64,000 nt of DNA from Variovorax beijingensis (GCF_003951285.1 NZ_RXFQ01000003.1:62001-126000); one strand, 5' to 3'; counted from the first letter of the stretch, positions 17,801 through 25,562 are shown. Made by a program: numbers and translations. Notes: generated by a model from the letters alone, not told the origin.

Positions 17801-20108
17801 GCTGCTCGACATGGTCCGCCGCTTTGCCGCCGCGCGCTACCAGGAGGGCTACCAGAAGGGCATCCATGACGACGACGCGATGCGCCTGCTGGGCGCGCTC
17901 GTCGCCATGCAGGACCAGGCCGGCCTGCTGGCCTGGGGGCCGACCGAGCGCGCGCTGGCCTTGCTCTACTGGCAGCACGGCCACCTGATCGCGCACCGCG
18001 AATCGCTGCTGCGGCGCGCGCGGGCCGCCATGCAGATGCAGGCCCTGTTCGGCCGGCGCGATGCGCTGGAACAGCTCGAAGCCGACACCGCCCGTGCGCT
18101 GAACCATTTTGCGCGCGAGGTGGCGCCCGACCTGCTGCCGCTGGTGGAGACCGCCAGCCAGGAAGAGCGCGACGCCCACCAGGGCCGCGTGTCCACGCTG
18201 TGCGACCAAGCGGCCGCGTACCTCGCGCGCGAACTCGCGGGCGAGCACGGCGGCGAAACCTGGGCTGTGTCGGGCGCGGGCGAAGACCTTGCGGCGGCGC
18301 TGCTGCGCGAGCTGGAGCGCAGCGGCCGGCGCGACGCCTGGCAGCACGACCTCGACGCCGCGCCGCCGGCCGAGCGCTGGCGCCTCGCGCGCGACTGGGT
18401 GCGTGCCTACACGACGCACCAGGCGCCGCAGTCGGCCGACTGGATCGACGACGCCGCCAGCGTGCTGGCCATGCCGCTGCAGCGCACCCGCGTCAACGCG
18501 GCGCTCGACCGCACGGTCGAAGGCCTGCGCGGCGAACACCCGCGCGTGGCCGAAGGCCGCATGACGCTGAACCTCAACGACTTCTGGCGCCGCTTCCTGT
18601 TCCACACCACGTACGCGGTGCCGGGCTACGAGGCGCTGCACAGCCTGCGCCACGAACTGCTCGAACGCGAGAAGGCCCGCCTCAAGCTGGGCCAGTTCCA
18701 GGCCAAGCCGCTCTCGACCTTCGTGCGCAACCAGCTGATCGACGAGCTCTACCTGCCCATCATCGGCGACAACCTGGCCAAGCAGATAGGCTCCGCGGGC
18801 GAGGGCAGCCGCACCGACCGCATGGGCCTCTTGCTGCTGATCTCGCCGCCCGGCTACGGCAAGACCACGCTGATGGAGTACGTGGCAGACCGGCTCGGCC
18901 TGATCTTCGTGCGCATCAACTGCCCGGCGCTGGGCCACGGCGTCACCGCCATCGACCCGGCCAACGCGCCCAACAGCGCGGCGCGGCAGGAGCTCGAAAA
19001 GCTCAACCTCGGCCTTGCGATGGGCAGCAACGTGATGCTGTACCTGGACGACATCCAGCACACCAGCCCCGAGTTCCTGCAGAAGTTCATCGCGCTGGCC
19101 GACGGCACGCGCCGCATCGAGGGCGTGTGGAACGGCGAGCCGCGCAGCTACGACATGCGAGGCAAGCGCTTCGCGATCGTGATGGCGGGCAACCCCTACA
19201 CCGAGTCGGGCGACGTGTTCAAGATCCCGGACATGCTGGCCAACCGGGCCGACATCTACAACCTGGGCGACGTGCTCTCGGGCCGCGAGGCGGCGTTCGC
19301 GCTCTCGTACATCGAGAACAGCCTGACCTCCAACCCCACGCTGATGCCGCTGGCTTCGCGCGACCCCAAGGACGTGCAGCTGCTGGTGAAGATGGCGCAG
19401 GGACACGAGGCGCCGAGCAGCGCGCTGTCGCATGCCTACAGCGCGGTCGAGCTGGAGGAAATCAAGGCGCTGCTGCAGCGCCTGTTCCGCGCGCGCGACC
19501 TGCTGCTGAAGGTCAACCTCGCGTACATCGAATCGGCCGCGCAGCAGGAGGCGTACCGCACCGCGCCGCCCTTCAAGCTGCAGGGCAGCTACCGCAACAT
19601 GACCAAGCTCGCGGGCAAGATCACCGCGCTGATGCGCGACGACGAACTCGATGCGCTGCTGCGCGACCACTACCGCGGCGAGGCCCAGACGCTGACCACC
19701 GGCGCCGAGGAAAACCTCTTGCGGCTCGCACAGCTGCTGGGCAGTCCGACGCCCGAGGAAAGCGCGCGCTGGACGGCCATCTGCGAAGAGTTCGTGCGCA
19801 AGCGCAAGCTCGGCGGCGACGACGTCGATGGCAGCCAGCGCATCGCGAGCAGCATGCTCGACGTGGCGCGCGCGGTCGATGCGCTCAAGCCGCCCGCCGA
19901 AGGGCCGAACGAAGGCCAGCGGCTGGCCGATGCCATGCTGCAGATTGCCGTGACCTACCGCGAGCTGATCCTGCCGCTGGTGACCGCCACCGAACGGCGG
20001 CTCGAACTCGACCGTTCGATCCGGCAGGACATGGAGCGGCTCGCCGCCGAAGTGCAGGCCTCGCGGACCGTCCCCAGGCGCGCGACCAAACCCGACCAGG
20101 ACCACTGA
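14871..20108 (+). CDS. giant AAA+ ATPase (often annotated DNA repair ATPase)
   Basis: A 1745-residue protein. Residues ~1-450 look beta-rich (possible propeller-like repeats such as PKPGRYALFNYNLIDKK), ~450-1290 are mostly helical with coiled coils, and ~1300-1520 hold one AAA+ domain. Walker A is PPGYGKTT (1326-1333), Walker B is LYLDDIQH with Asp1393-Asp1394, and a sensor-1 Asn is at 1441 (MAGNPYTESGD), which places the ATPase near the MoxR/midasin side of AAA+ proteins. No nuclease, helicase or membrane segment is evident, so the DNA repair label is not supported by visible motifs. It is the largest gene of the operon and ends 3 bases before the nuclease gene. Confidence 0.85.
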   Translation: MQRTEETGAPPGAQAQTDQTEALVSGSGSYDLLKKRLETQGEGLLKKTQALNEQRLAEFGRSEQALVLRTRARTENNAVARDIVRIGDLLLFGYNVFIGLRKETAVGDVFGLYRLAVPGEAATENDELQAVPLAGTFLEDTRFVSDFRELYAYYKQATLLQLRVMQDKLLASFKIGQQLHDVRVFRWAIERDGGIHYIDNRGERDIALPASHDFEWTVATREDHVGGKHPHVNVLDTVFVETLGGDLTVKIENNTETGLGIYSEPVEDKSQSLTDAEIAWAKLGMLILLRVKPYREQATRYLVFNIRTQQVERIDAIGGSCVQLPEDHGIIFPGGYYLQSGEYKRFDLPGEVVESLRFKRMLRSPNGEDVAYVFYDPKPGRYALFNYNLIDKKLATPIIANGYARFADGRILVFNGDDGEPTRVHPMQLWRTPFASEEHMSAQPPATGFFGKIGNAELVRGVSDLMGIARAVREQAPTRAAYEDLIRQCTRVSDAYFWLEAAEAAGLMGELRSIADVARSTLAEFEKVDTIRRETARALARAEDEQHALMVDIASTLWRAPDDFVKALGRLRERRGALQMLKELRYADLPRIAAMDAALEAEQQRIGERAMQFLAADTAFNGQRQALDKLALDLPNLSTSPALGQMLATLDEQAAGLDLLTEQLGSLPGGDAVIRTSILDRISLIYADINRMRADARARRKSLGATEARAEFGAQFKLFSQAVENALEFADTPEKCDDALTRLLAQLEEIEGRFAEQEDFLADIAEKRETVYEALSARRQSLVEARQRRAQGVVDAAGRILDGIPRRIAQFGELQQVHSYFAADPMIGKLHTLIADLRTLGAAVPADELDTRLKTARDQALRSIRDKRELVSEGGDTLRLGRHAFTVHRQPVDLTLVARDEGMAYQVTGTDYQSPVDEPRLLPLQRYWSQSLVSETPELSRAEYLAGRLLEALLDGKSERSWLDVLTLLAEDPLHPQLLDMVRRFAAARYQEGYQKGIHDDDAMRLLGALVAMQDQAGLLAWGPTERALALLYWQHGHLIAHRESLLRRARAAMQMQALFGRRDALEQLEADTARALNHFAREVAPDLLPLVETASQEERDAHQGRVSTLCDQAAAYLARELAGEHGGETWAVSGAGEDLAAALLRELERSGRRDAWQHDLDAAPPAERWRLARDWVRAYTTHQAPQSADWIDDAASVLAMPLQRTRVNAALDRTVEGLRGEHPRVAEGRMTLNLNDFWRRFLFHTTYAVPGYEALHSLRHELLEREKARLKLGQFQAKPLSTFVRNQLIDELYLPIIGDNLAKQIGSAGEGSRTDRMGLLLLISPPGYGKTTLMEYVADRLGLIFVRINCPALGHGVTAIDPANAPNSAARQELEKLNLGLAMGSNVMLYLDDIQHTSPEFLQKFIALADGTRRIEGVWNGEPRSYDMRGKRFAIVMAGNPYTESGDVFKIPDMLANRADIYNLGDVLSGREAAFALSYIENSLTSNPTLMPLASRDPKDVQLLVKMAQGHEAPSSALSHAYSAVELEEIKALLQRLFRARDLLLKVNLAYIESAAQQEAYRTAPPFKLQGSYRNMTKLAGKITALMRDDELDALLRDHYRGEAQTLTTGAEENLLRLAQLLGSPTPEESARWTAICEEFVRKRKLGGDDVDGSQRIASSMLDVARAVDALKPPAEGPNEGQRLADAMLQIAVTYRELILPLVTATERRLELDRSIRQDMERLAAEVQASRTVPRRATKPDQDH

Positions 20109-20111
20109 CAC

Positions 20112-20843
20112 ATGCAGGCACCTTCCTCTCCAGTTATCGAGCCGCAGGCAGCGCTGCCCGAGCTGCTCGCCCAGCTCGATGCCACCATGGCCGACCAGCG
20201 CCTGAGCGACGACGAGCGCCGCGTGCTGGTGCACACCCTGCGCGAGGCCTCTCCGCCCGAGGACGGCCTGCGCCAGCTGCGCAACCGTGCGTTCGACCTG
20301 GTGCGCTCGCGCACCGCCGATCCGGAACAGCTGGCCCTGCTCAAATGGCTCGAAGGCGTGGTCCGCGCCATCGACACCGGCCGTTCGCCCGATGCCGTCG
20401 CGGTGCGCTCGCAGGCCTTCTTCAGCCCGGGAACGGGTTGCCTGCAGGCGATCAACCAGCAGCTGAAGGCCGCGAAGCGTTCGGTCGACCTGTGCGTCTT
20501 CACGCTATCGGACGACCGCATCACCGCCGAAGTGCTGGCCGTACACCGGCGCGGCGTGGCGGTGCGCTTCATTACCGACAACGACAAGGAATTCGACCGC
20601 GGCAGCGACGTCGGGCAGCTGCGCGCGGCCGGCATCCCGGTCGCGGTGGACCGCACCGAAGCCCACATGCACCACAAGTTCGCCATCTTCGACGGCGCGC
20701 GGCTGCTCAACGGTAGCTACAACTGGACCCGCAGCGCCTGCGAGCACAACGAGGAGAACGTGGTGCTGAGCAACGACCCATCGCTCGTTCGCCGCTTCGC
20801 GGACGAATTCGACACCTTGTGGAAAGAACTGCAGGCCGCCTGA
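20112..20843 (+). CDS. phospholipase D-like protein with one HKD motif, probable nuclease
   Basis: A 243-residue protein. Residues ~1-100 form a helical N-terminal domain; ~100-240 form one PLD domain with the catalytic motif His187-x-Lys189-x4-Asp194 (HMHHKFAIFDGARLLNGSYN), followed by the usual NWT and EHNEENV elements. Single-HKD proteins such as Nuc and mitochondrial PLD act as dimers, either as nucleases or phospholipases. There is no signal peptide, so it acts in the cytoplasm. Its stop codon shares a base with the next start (TGATG at 20841-20845). DNA, RNA or lipid are all possible substrates; nuclease is the more likely reading. Confidence 0.85.
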   Translation: MQAPSSPVIEPQAALPELLAQLDATMADQRLSDDERRVLVHTLREASPPEDGLRQLRNRAFDLVRSRTADPEQLALLKWLEGVVRAIDTGRSPDAVAVRSQAFFSPGTGCLQAINQQLKAAKRSVDLCVFTLSDDRITAEVLAVHRRGVAVRFITDNDKEFDRGSDVGQLRAAGIPVAVDRTEAHMHHKFAIFDGARLLNGSYNWTRSACEHNEENVVLSNDPSLVRRFADEFDTLWKELQAA

Positions 20844-21613
20844 TGCCGAGACGAATCGACTACGACTGGGAGCTGCCGCCCGAGATACAGCAACGGCTGG
20901 GCGGTGCCAGCTATGGTGCGCAGCGCATCATTCACGAGCAGGGCCACCTGATGGTCATCCTGCACGAGGCGCCCACCGGCGCCGGTGCGGAGCGCAAGCC
21001 CGCCGTGTTCCTGCGCAAGCCCGACGGTGCGTGGCTCCACAAGGGCAACAACCCCGGCGAGCGCGCCTTCGCCAAGCTGCTCGAAAGCTATCGCGCGGCG
21101 CTGGGCACCTTCGAGATCCGGCACCAATCGGCCGAGACGGCGGAGGAGCTGTTCCAGATCCTCGGCCCGCTGATTCCGCTGACCCGCGCCGCCATGAACA
21201 TGCAGGCCACCCTGCAGGCGGCCCGCGAGGCCGTCAAGGACGATCTGATGCTGATCGACCTGCGCGATCTCGCGGTCGAGATCACGCGCGGCATGGAGCT
21301 GCTGCTGGCCGACACCCGCATGTCACTCGACTACCGCCTCGCGCACGCGGCCGAGGCGCAGGCGCGCTCGACCCGGGAGGTCAGCCGTGCGCAGCACAAG
21401 CTCAACACCATCGCGGCGCTGACCTTTCCGCTCATGGCCGTGGGCGCCGCCTTCGGCATGAACCTGCACAGCGGCATGGAGAACATGCCGGTCTGGATGT
21501 ACTGGGCGATTTTCGCGAGCGGTCTCTTCCTGGGCATCTTGCTGCGCGGCTGGGTCAAGGCGCCGGAGGCGCCGCTGCCCGCTGCCAAGCCTGCGCCGGC
21601 CAGGAAGAAGTAA
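20843..21613 (+). CDS. CorA-like membrane protein with GMN motif
   Basis: A 256-residue protein. A soluble N-terminal domain and a long helix (~100-190) lead to two C-terminal membrane segments separated by a short loop. The first segment ends in the CorA signature Gly205-Met206-Asn207 (VGAAFGMNLHSGMENMPVW). In CorA/Mrs2/Alr1 proteins this motif is the selectivity filter of a pentameric magnesium channel. The tail is Pro/Ala/Lys rich. The protein is shorter than CorA (about 316 residues). It ends the operon and could link the system to ion flow across the membrane (inference). ATG at 20843 is chosen because it overlaps the upstream stop. Confidence 0.8.
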   Translation: MPRRIDYDWELPPEIQQRLGGASYGAQRIIHEQGHLMVILHEAPTGAGAERKPAVFLRKPDGAWLHKGNNPGERAFAKLLESYRAALGTFEIRHQSAETAEELFQILGPLIPLTRAAMNMQATLQAAREAVKDDLMLIDLRDLAVEITRGMELLLADTRMSLDYRLAHAAEAQARSTREVSRAQHKLNTIAALTFPLMAVGAAFGMNLHSGMENMPVWMYWAIFASGLFLGILLRGWVKAPEAPLPAAKPAPARKK

Positions 21614-21629
21614 AGCGGCAAGACGCCGG

Positions 21630-21648
21630 CCTTCGCGTTTTGCGAAGG
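21630..21648 (+). terminator. hairpin after the nine-gene operon (weak terminator candidate)
   Basis: CCTTCGC (21630-21636) pairs perfectly with GCGAAGG (21642-21648) around a GTTTT loop, 16 bases after the CorA-like stop. There is no following run of T, so it is at best a weak intrinsic terminator or an RNA end-stabilising hairpin. Confidence 0.4.
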
Positions 21649-21725
21649 AGTGCTGCTGCCAGAGCAATTCCGGCGGACGCGATCTGTTCTTAGAGTGGGG
21701 GCATTCCCACAGGAGACAGACGCAG

Positions 21726-22901
21726 ATGAACGCACTCGAAGGCCTCAAGGTGCTGGAGCTCGGCCAGCTCATCGCCGGCCCGTTCGCCGGCAAGACGCTG
21801 GCGGAGTTCGGCGCCGACGTGATCAAGGTCGAGCCTGCCGGCGTCGGCGACCCGCTGCGCAAGTGGCGGCTGCTGCGCGAGGGCACTTCGGTGTGGTGGG
21901 AGGTGCAGTCGCGCAACAAGCGATCGGTGTGCCTGGACCTGCGCAGCGCCGAAGGCCAGCAGGCCGTGCGCGCGCTGGCGCTGGAGGCCGACGTGCTGAT
22001 CGAGAACTTCAAGCCCGGCACGCTCGAAGGCTGGGGCCTGGGCTGGGAGCAACTGCACGCGCTCAACCCGCGGCTCATCATGCTGCGCATCTCGGGCTAC
22101 GGGCAGACCGGCCCCTACCGCGACAAGCCGGGCTTCGGCGTGCTCGGCGAATCGATGGGCGGGCTGCGCTACCTGAGCGGCGAGCCGGGCCGGGTGCCGG
22201 TGCGCGTGGGCGTGTCGCTGGGCGACACGCTGGCGGCGCTGCATGGCGTGATCGGCGTGCTCACCGCGCTGCACCACCGCACGGCCCATGGCGGCGAGGG
22301 GCAGTTCATCGACGTGGCGCTCTACGAGTCGGTTTTCAACGTGATGGAAAGCCTGCTGCCCGAATACGACGCGTTCGGCGCGGTGCGCGAGCGCGCCGGC
22401 AGCGCCTTGCCGGGTATTGCGCCGACCAATGCCTACAAGTGCAGCGACGGCCACTACGTGCTGGTGGCGGGCAACGGCGACAGCATCTTCCGCCGGCTGA
22501 TGCGCGCCATCGGCCGCGCGGACCTGGAGAGCGATCCGCAACTCGTGCACAACGATGGCCGCGTGCAGCGGGTGGAGGAGATCGACGCCGCCATCGAGGC
22601 CTGGACGCTGCAGCGCAACCGCGACGAGGTGCTGGCGGTGCTCGATGCGGCCGGCGTGCCGGTCGGGCGCATCTACACGGTGGCCGACATCGCCACCGAC
22701 CCGCAGTACCTGGCGCGCCAGATGATCGTCGAGGCGACCACCGCCGACGGCGAGATGCTCAAGGTGCCGGGCGTCGTGCCCAAGCTCAGCGCCACACCGG
22801 GGCGCATTGCGCACCCCGCGCCGCGGCTCGGTGAACACACCGATCAGCTGCAAGGCGCAGGCTGGCCGGCGCGCCGCACCGAAGAAAGCGAGGCCGTATG
22901 A
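21726..22901 (+). CDS. class III CoA-transferase (CaiB/BaiF family) with altered active-site position
   Basis: A 391-residue family III CoA-transferase with the N-terminal LEGLKVLELGQLIAGPFAGK, the ENFKPGTLEGWGLGW motif and RISGYGQTGPYRDKPG. In formyl-CoA transferase the catalytic Asp follows such a segment (pattern Gly-Tyr/Phe-Asp); here the aligned residue is Gly138 (PGFGVLGESMGG), with Glu142 nearby. It is translationally coupled (ATGA at 22898-22901) to an HMG-CoA-lyase-type gene, which suggests that it loads CoA onto a hydroxylated dicarboxylate that is then cleaved. The substrate is not determined. Confidence 0.88.
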   Translation: MNALEGLKVLELGQLIAGPFAGKTLAEFGADVIKVEPAGVGDPLRKWRLLREGTSVWWEVQSRNKRSVCLDLRSAEGQQAVRALALEADVLIENFKPGTLEGWGLGWEQLHALNPRLIMLRISGYGQTGPYRDKPGFGVLGESMGGLRYLSGEPGRVPVRVGVSLGDTLAALHGVIGVLTALHHRTAHGGEGQFIDVALYESVFNVMESLLPEYDAFGAVRERAGSALPGIAPTNAYKCSDGHYVLVAGNGDSIFRRLMRAIGRADLESDPQLVHNDGRVQRVEEIDAAIEAWTLQRNRDEVLAVLDAAGVPVGRIYTVADIATDPQYLARQMIVEATTADGEMLKVPGVVPKLSATPGRIAHPAPRLGEHTDQLQGAGWPARRTEESEAV

Positions 22902-23881
22902 AAGAAGGCAATGGCAAGCGGCTCTTCATCAATGAAGTGGCCACGCGCGACGGCTTCCAGATGGAGGACCGCTTCATTCCCACCGACGACAAGATCGCGC
23001 TCATCGACCGCCTGGGCACGCTGGGCTACGCCAAGATCGAGGTGACCTCGTTCACTTCCGCCAAGGCGATTCCGGCGCTGCGCGACGGCGAGGAAGTGAT
23101 GCAGCGCATCGTGCGCCAGCCGGGCGTGGTCTATACCGCGCTGGTGCCGAACCTGCGCGGGGCCGAGCGCGCGCTGGAGAGCCGCATCGGCGAATTCAAC
23201 ATCGTCATGTCGGTGAGCGAGACCCACAACCTCGGCAACCTGCGCATGACGCGCGAGCAGTCCTTCGCGCAGCTGGCCGAGGTCATCGCGCTGGCCAGGC
23301 AGGCCGGCGTGCCCGTGAACGTGTCGCTTTCCTGCGTGTTCGGCTGCCCGATGGAAGGCGAGGTGCCGCAAGCCGCGGTGCTGGAATGGATCGGCCGCTT
23401 CGCGGCGCTGCGGGTGCAGGGCGTGACGCTGTGCGACACCACGGGCATGGCTTTTCCCACACAGGTGCAGGCCCTCTGCGAAGCCGTGATGGCAAGGCAC
23501 CCCGGCCTGCAATGGACGGCGCACTTCCACAACACGCGCGGCATGGGGCTCGCGAACACGTTGGCGGCGGTCGAGGCGGGCGTCGAGCGTCTCGACATGT
23601 CGCTGGGCGGCATCGGCGGCTGCCCGTATGCCCCCGGCGCCACCGGCAACGTGGCCACCGAGGACGTGGTGCACATGCTGCAATGCATGGGCTACGACAC
23701 CGGCATGGATCTGAACGGACTGATCGATGCCGCCTCGGAACTCGAAGCGCTGGTGCAGCACGACTTGCCGAGCCAGGTGTCGCGCGCCGGCCACCGGCTC
23801 ACGCGGCATGCGCCGCCGGCGGATTTCAACGACATCGCGGCGCGTGCGCATGCGCGCCGCGCCAAGGAGCTGCACCCATGA
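22898..23881 (+). CDS. hydroxymethylglutaryl-CoA lyase family enzyme
   Basis: A 327-residue TIM-barrel lyase of the HMGL-like family. It carries NEVATRDGFQMEDRF at the N-terminus, the metal-binding AHFHNTRGMG and the cysteine loop GGIGGCPYAPGATGNVATED. These match HMG-CoA lyase, which splits HMG-CoA to acetyl-CoA and acetoacetate; related bacterial enzymes cleave citramalyl-CoA or similar 3-hydroxyacyl-CoAs. Coupling to the CoA-transferase upstream and the VOC gene downstream (ATGA overlaps on both sides) points to a short activate-and-cleave pathway. The exact substrate cannot be read from sequence. Confidence 0.88.
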   Translation: MKEGNGKRLFINEVATRDGFQMEDRFIPTDDKIALIDRLGTLGYAKIEVTSFTSAKAIPALRDGEEVMQRIVRQPGVVYTALVPNLRGAERALESRIGEFNIVMSVSETHNLGNLRMTREQSFAQLAEVIALARQAGVPVNVSLSCVFGCPMEGEVPQAAVLEWIGRFAALRVQGVTLCDTTGMAFPTQVQALCEAVMARHPGLQWTAHFHNTRGMGLANTLAAVEAGVERLDMSLGGIGGCPYAPGATGNVATEDVVHMLQCMGYDTGMDLNGLIDAASELEALVQHDLPSQVSRAGHRLTRHAPPADFNDIAARAHARRAKELHP

Positions 23882-24258
23882 TCGACCATCTGGACCACCT
23901 GGTGCTCACCACTGCCCATGAGCAGGCCTGCATCCGTTTCTACGTCGACGCGATGGGCATGGCGCTGGAGACCTTCGGCGCCAACCGCAAGGCCTTTCGT
24001 TTCGGCAACCAGAAGATCAACCTGCATGTGAAAGGCCACGAGTTCGAGCCCAAGGCGCAGGTGCCGACGCCGGGCTCGCTGGACCTGTGCTTCATCGCGA
24101 GCGTGCCGCTGGAGGACGTGATCGCGCGGCTGAAAGACAAGGGCGTGCCGATCCTCGAAGGCCCGGTGATGCGAACCGGCGCCACCGCGCGCATCCGATC
24201 GGTCTATGTGCGCGACCCCGACCTGAATCTCATCGAGATATCCGAGCTGGCGCCCTGA
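23878..24258 (+). CDS. VOC (glyoxalase/dioxygenase superfamily) protein
   Basis: A 126-residue single-chain VOC protein with two beta-alpha-beta-beta-beta modules: MIDHLDHLVLTTAHEQACIR at the start and RSVYVRDPDLNLIEISELAP at the end. The metal-binding positions are plausible (His5 or His7, and Glu near the C-terminus). VOC proteins include epimerases, dioxygenases, lyases and resistance proteins. Its start overlaps the stop of the HMGL-like gene, so it probably acts on a substrate or product of that pathway, for example as an epimerase. That role is inference. Confidence 0.85.
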   Translation: MIDHLDHLVLTTAHEQACIRFYVDAMGMALETFGANRKAFRFGNQKINLHVKGHEFEPKAQVPTPGSLDLCFIASVPLEDVIARLKDKGVPILEGPVMRTGATARIRSVYVRDPDLNLIEISELAP

Positions 24259-24303
24259 CACGCCGGCTTCGAATGCAAGCTTAAAAACACCGGAGACAAA
24301 ACC

Positions 24304-25275
24304 ATGAAACCCATTCACCGCCTTCTGATGGCCACAGGCCTCGCGCTGGCGGCCGCTGCGGCCAGCGCCGATACCTGGCCCTCGAAACCGATCACCTTCA
24401 TCGTGCCCACCGCGCCTGCCGGGTCCACCGACATCATGGCGCGCATGGTGGCCGACCCGCTGCAGCGCGCGCTGGGCCAGCCCATCGTGGTCGACAACAG
24501 GCCCGGCGCCAGCGGCAACATCGGCACCGAGGCCGTGGCGCGCGCCGCGCCCGACGGCTACACGCTGCTGATGCAGTACTCGGGCTACCACGTCGGCAAC
24601 CCCGCGCTCTTTCCGCAGATCAAGTGGAGCCCGACCAAGGACTTCGTGCCGGTGGCGCTGGTGATGCGCGCGCCGCACGTGGTCGCGGTGAGCGGCAAGC
24701 TGCCCGTGAACTCGATGAAGGAGCTGATCGAGTACGGCAAGAAGAAGAAAGAGGGCGGCCTGTTCTACGCCTCGTCGGGCAACGGCTCGATCCAGCACAT
24801 CGCGGGCGAGCTGCTGTCGCGGCAGGCCAAGCAGCCGATGACGCACGTGCCCTACAAGGGCTCGGGCCCGGCCATCAACGACCTGATCGCGGGCAACGTC
24901 GACATGTTCATCACCACACCGCCCTCGGTCATCGGCCATTTCGCGGGCGGGCGCATCAAGCCGCTCGCCTACACGGGCAGCAAGCGCCATCCGTCGATGC
25001 CCGACGTGCCGACCTCGGCCGAGGCGGGGCTGCCGGGCTACGAGGTGGAGTCGTGGTTCGCGGTGTTCGCACCGGCCAAGACGCCGCCCGAGATCGTCAA
25101 CAAGCTCAGCGCCGAGATCAGGAAGATCGTCGAGAGCGAGTCGTTCCGCAAGAAGGTGGACGAGCAGGGCGCCTTTGCCACCTACATGGACCCGGCGGCC
25201 CTGGGCAAGTTCGTCGACCAGGAACTCGCGGCCTGGGCGAAGGTGATCAAGGCGGCGGACATCAAGCCGGACTGA
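24304..25275 (+). CDS. Bug/TctC family periplasmic solute-binding protein
   Basis: A 323-residue protein with a signal peptide (MKPIHRLLMATGLALAAAAA, cleavage near ASA-DTW) and the Bug fold. Family motifs are WPSKPITFIVPTAPAGSTDI, VVDNRPGASGNIGTEAVARA and VPYKGSGPAINDLIAGNVD. Bug receptors bind carboxylates or amides in the periplasm and either feed tripartite TctAB permeases or act as orphan receptors. No tctAB genes are nearby, so this is an orphan. It follows the CoA-transferase/lyase trio by 45 bases and may bind the acid used by that pathway (inference). Confidence 0.92.
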   Translation: MKPIHRLLMATGLALAAAAASADTWPSKPITFIVPTAPAGSTDIMARMVADPLQRALGQPIVVDNRPGASGNIGTEAVARAAPDGYTLLMQYSGYHVGNPALFPQIKWSPTKDFVPVALVMRAPHVVAVSGKLPVNSMKELIEYGKKKKEGGLFYASSGNGSIQHIAGELLSRQAKQPMTHVPYKGSGPAINDLIAGNVDMFITTPPSVIGHFAGGRIKPLAYTGSKRHPSMPDVPTSAEAGLPGYEVESWFAVFAPAKTPPEIVNKLSAEIRKIVESESFRKKVDEQGAFATYMDPAALGKFVDQELAAWAKVIKAADIKPD

Positions 25276-25300
25276 GCCCGGCCGATGCCTCCCTCGGTGC

Positions 25301-25447
25301 TCAGGGCTTGACGCCGAGCATCGACAGGATGATTGCCGCGAGGGTCAGCGTCACCGGCAGCCGGTGCGTGGCGATGGCGTGGGCCTGCGCCACCGACAGC
25401 CTGGTTTGCTGAAGGAGGTTCTTTTCGGAATGAAGGGCTGTGGACAT
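25301..25447 (-). CDS. small protein, 48 residues, unknown function
   Basis: A short frame with a good ribosome site (AGGAG, 8 bases before ATG). The protein begins MSTALHSEKNLLQQTRLSVA and ends with a hydrophobic stretch, LPVTLTLAAIILSMLGV, which may be a single membrane segment. It lies between the convergent Bug gene and the PAS-LuxR gene, in an otherwise empty 287-base gap. I know no matching family. Coding potential rests on the ribosome site and the amino acid pattern. Confidence 0.5.
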   Translation of the reverse strand: MSTALHSEKNLLQQTRLSVAQAHAIATHRLPVTLTLAAIILSMLGVKP

Positions 25448-25562
25448 GGCATTTGCTCCTGGATGAACGCGAACGATCTGTTCGCATGGCCTCCAAGATA
25501 GACCTCTGCAGGGGCAGCGGCACGGGGCTTCCGAAGACACCGCGTTTCCGTTTTTGCAACGA

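Noticed and set aside
14028-20234. A 2068-codon open frame on the minus strand opposite the giant ATPase gene
   Set aside because: It is a mirror of the plus-strand gene caused by high GC and strong codon bias; its translation is Val/Ala/Gln/His/Arg-rich without domains.
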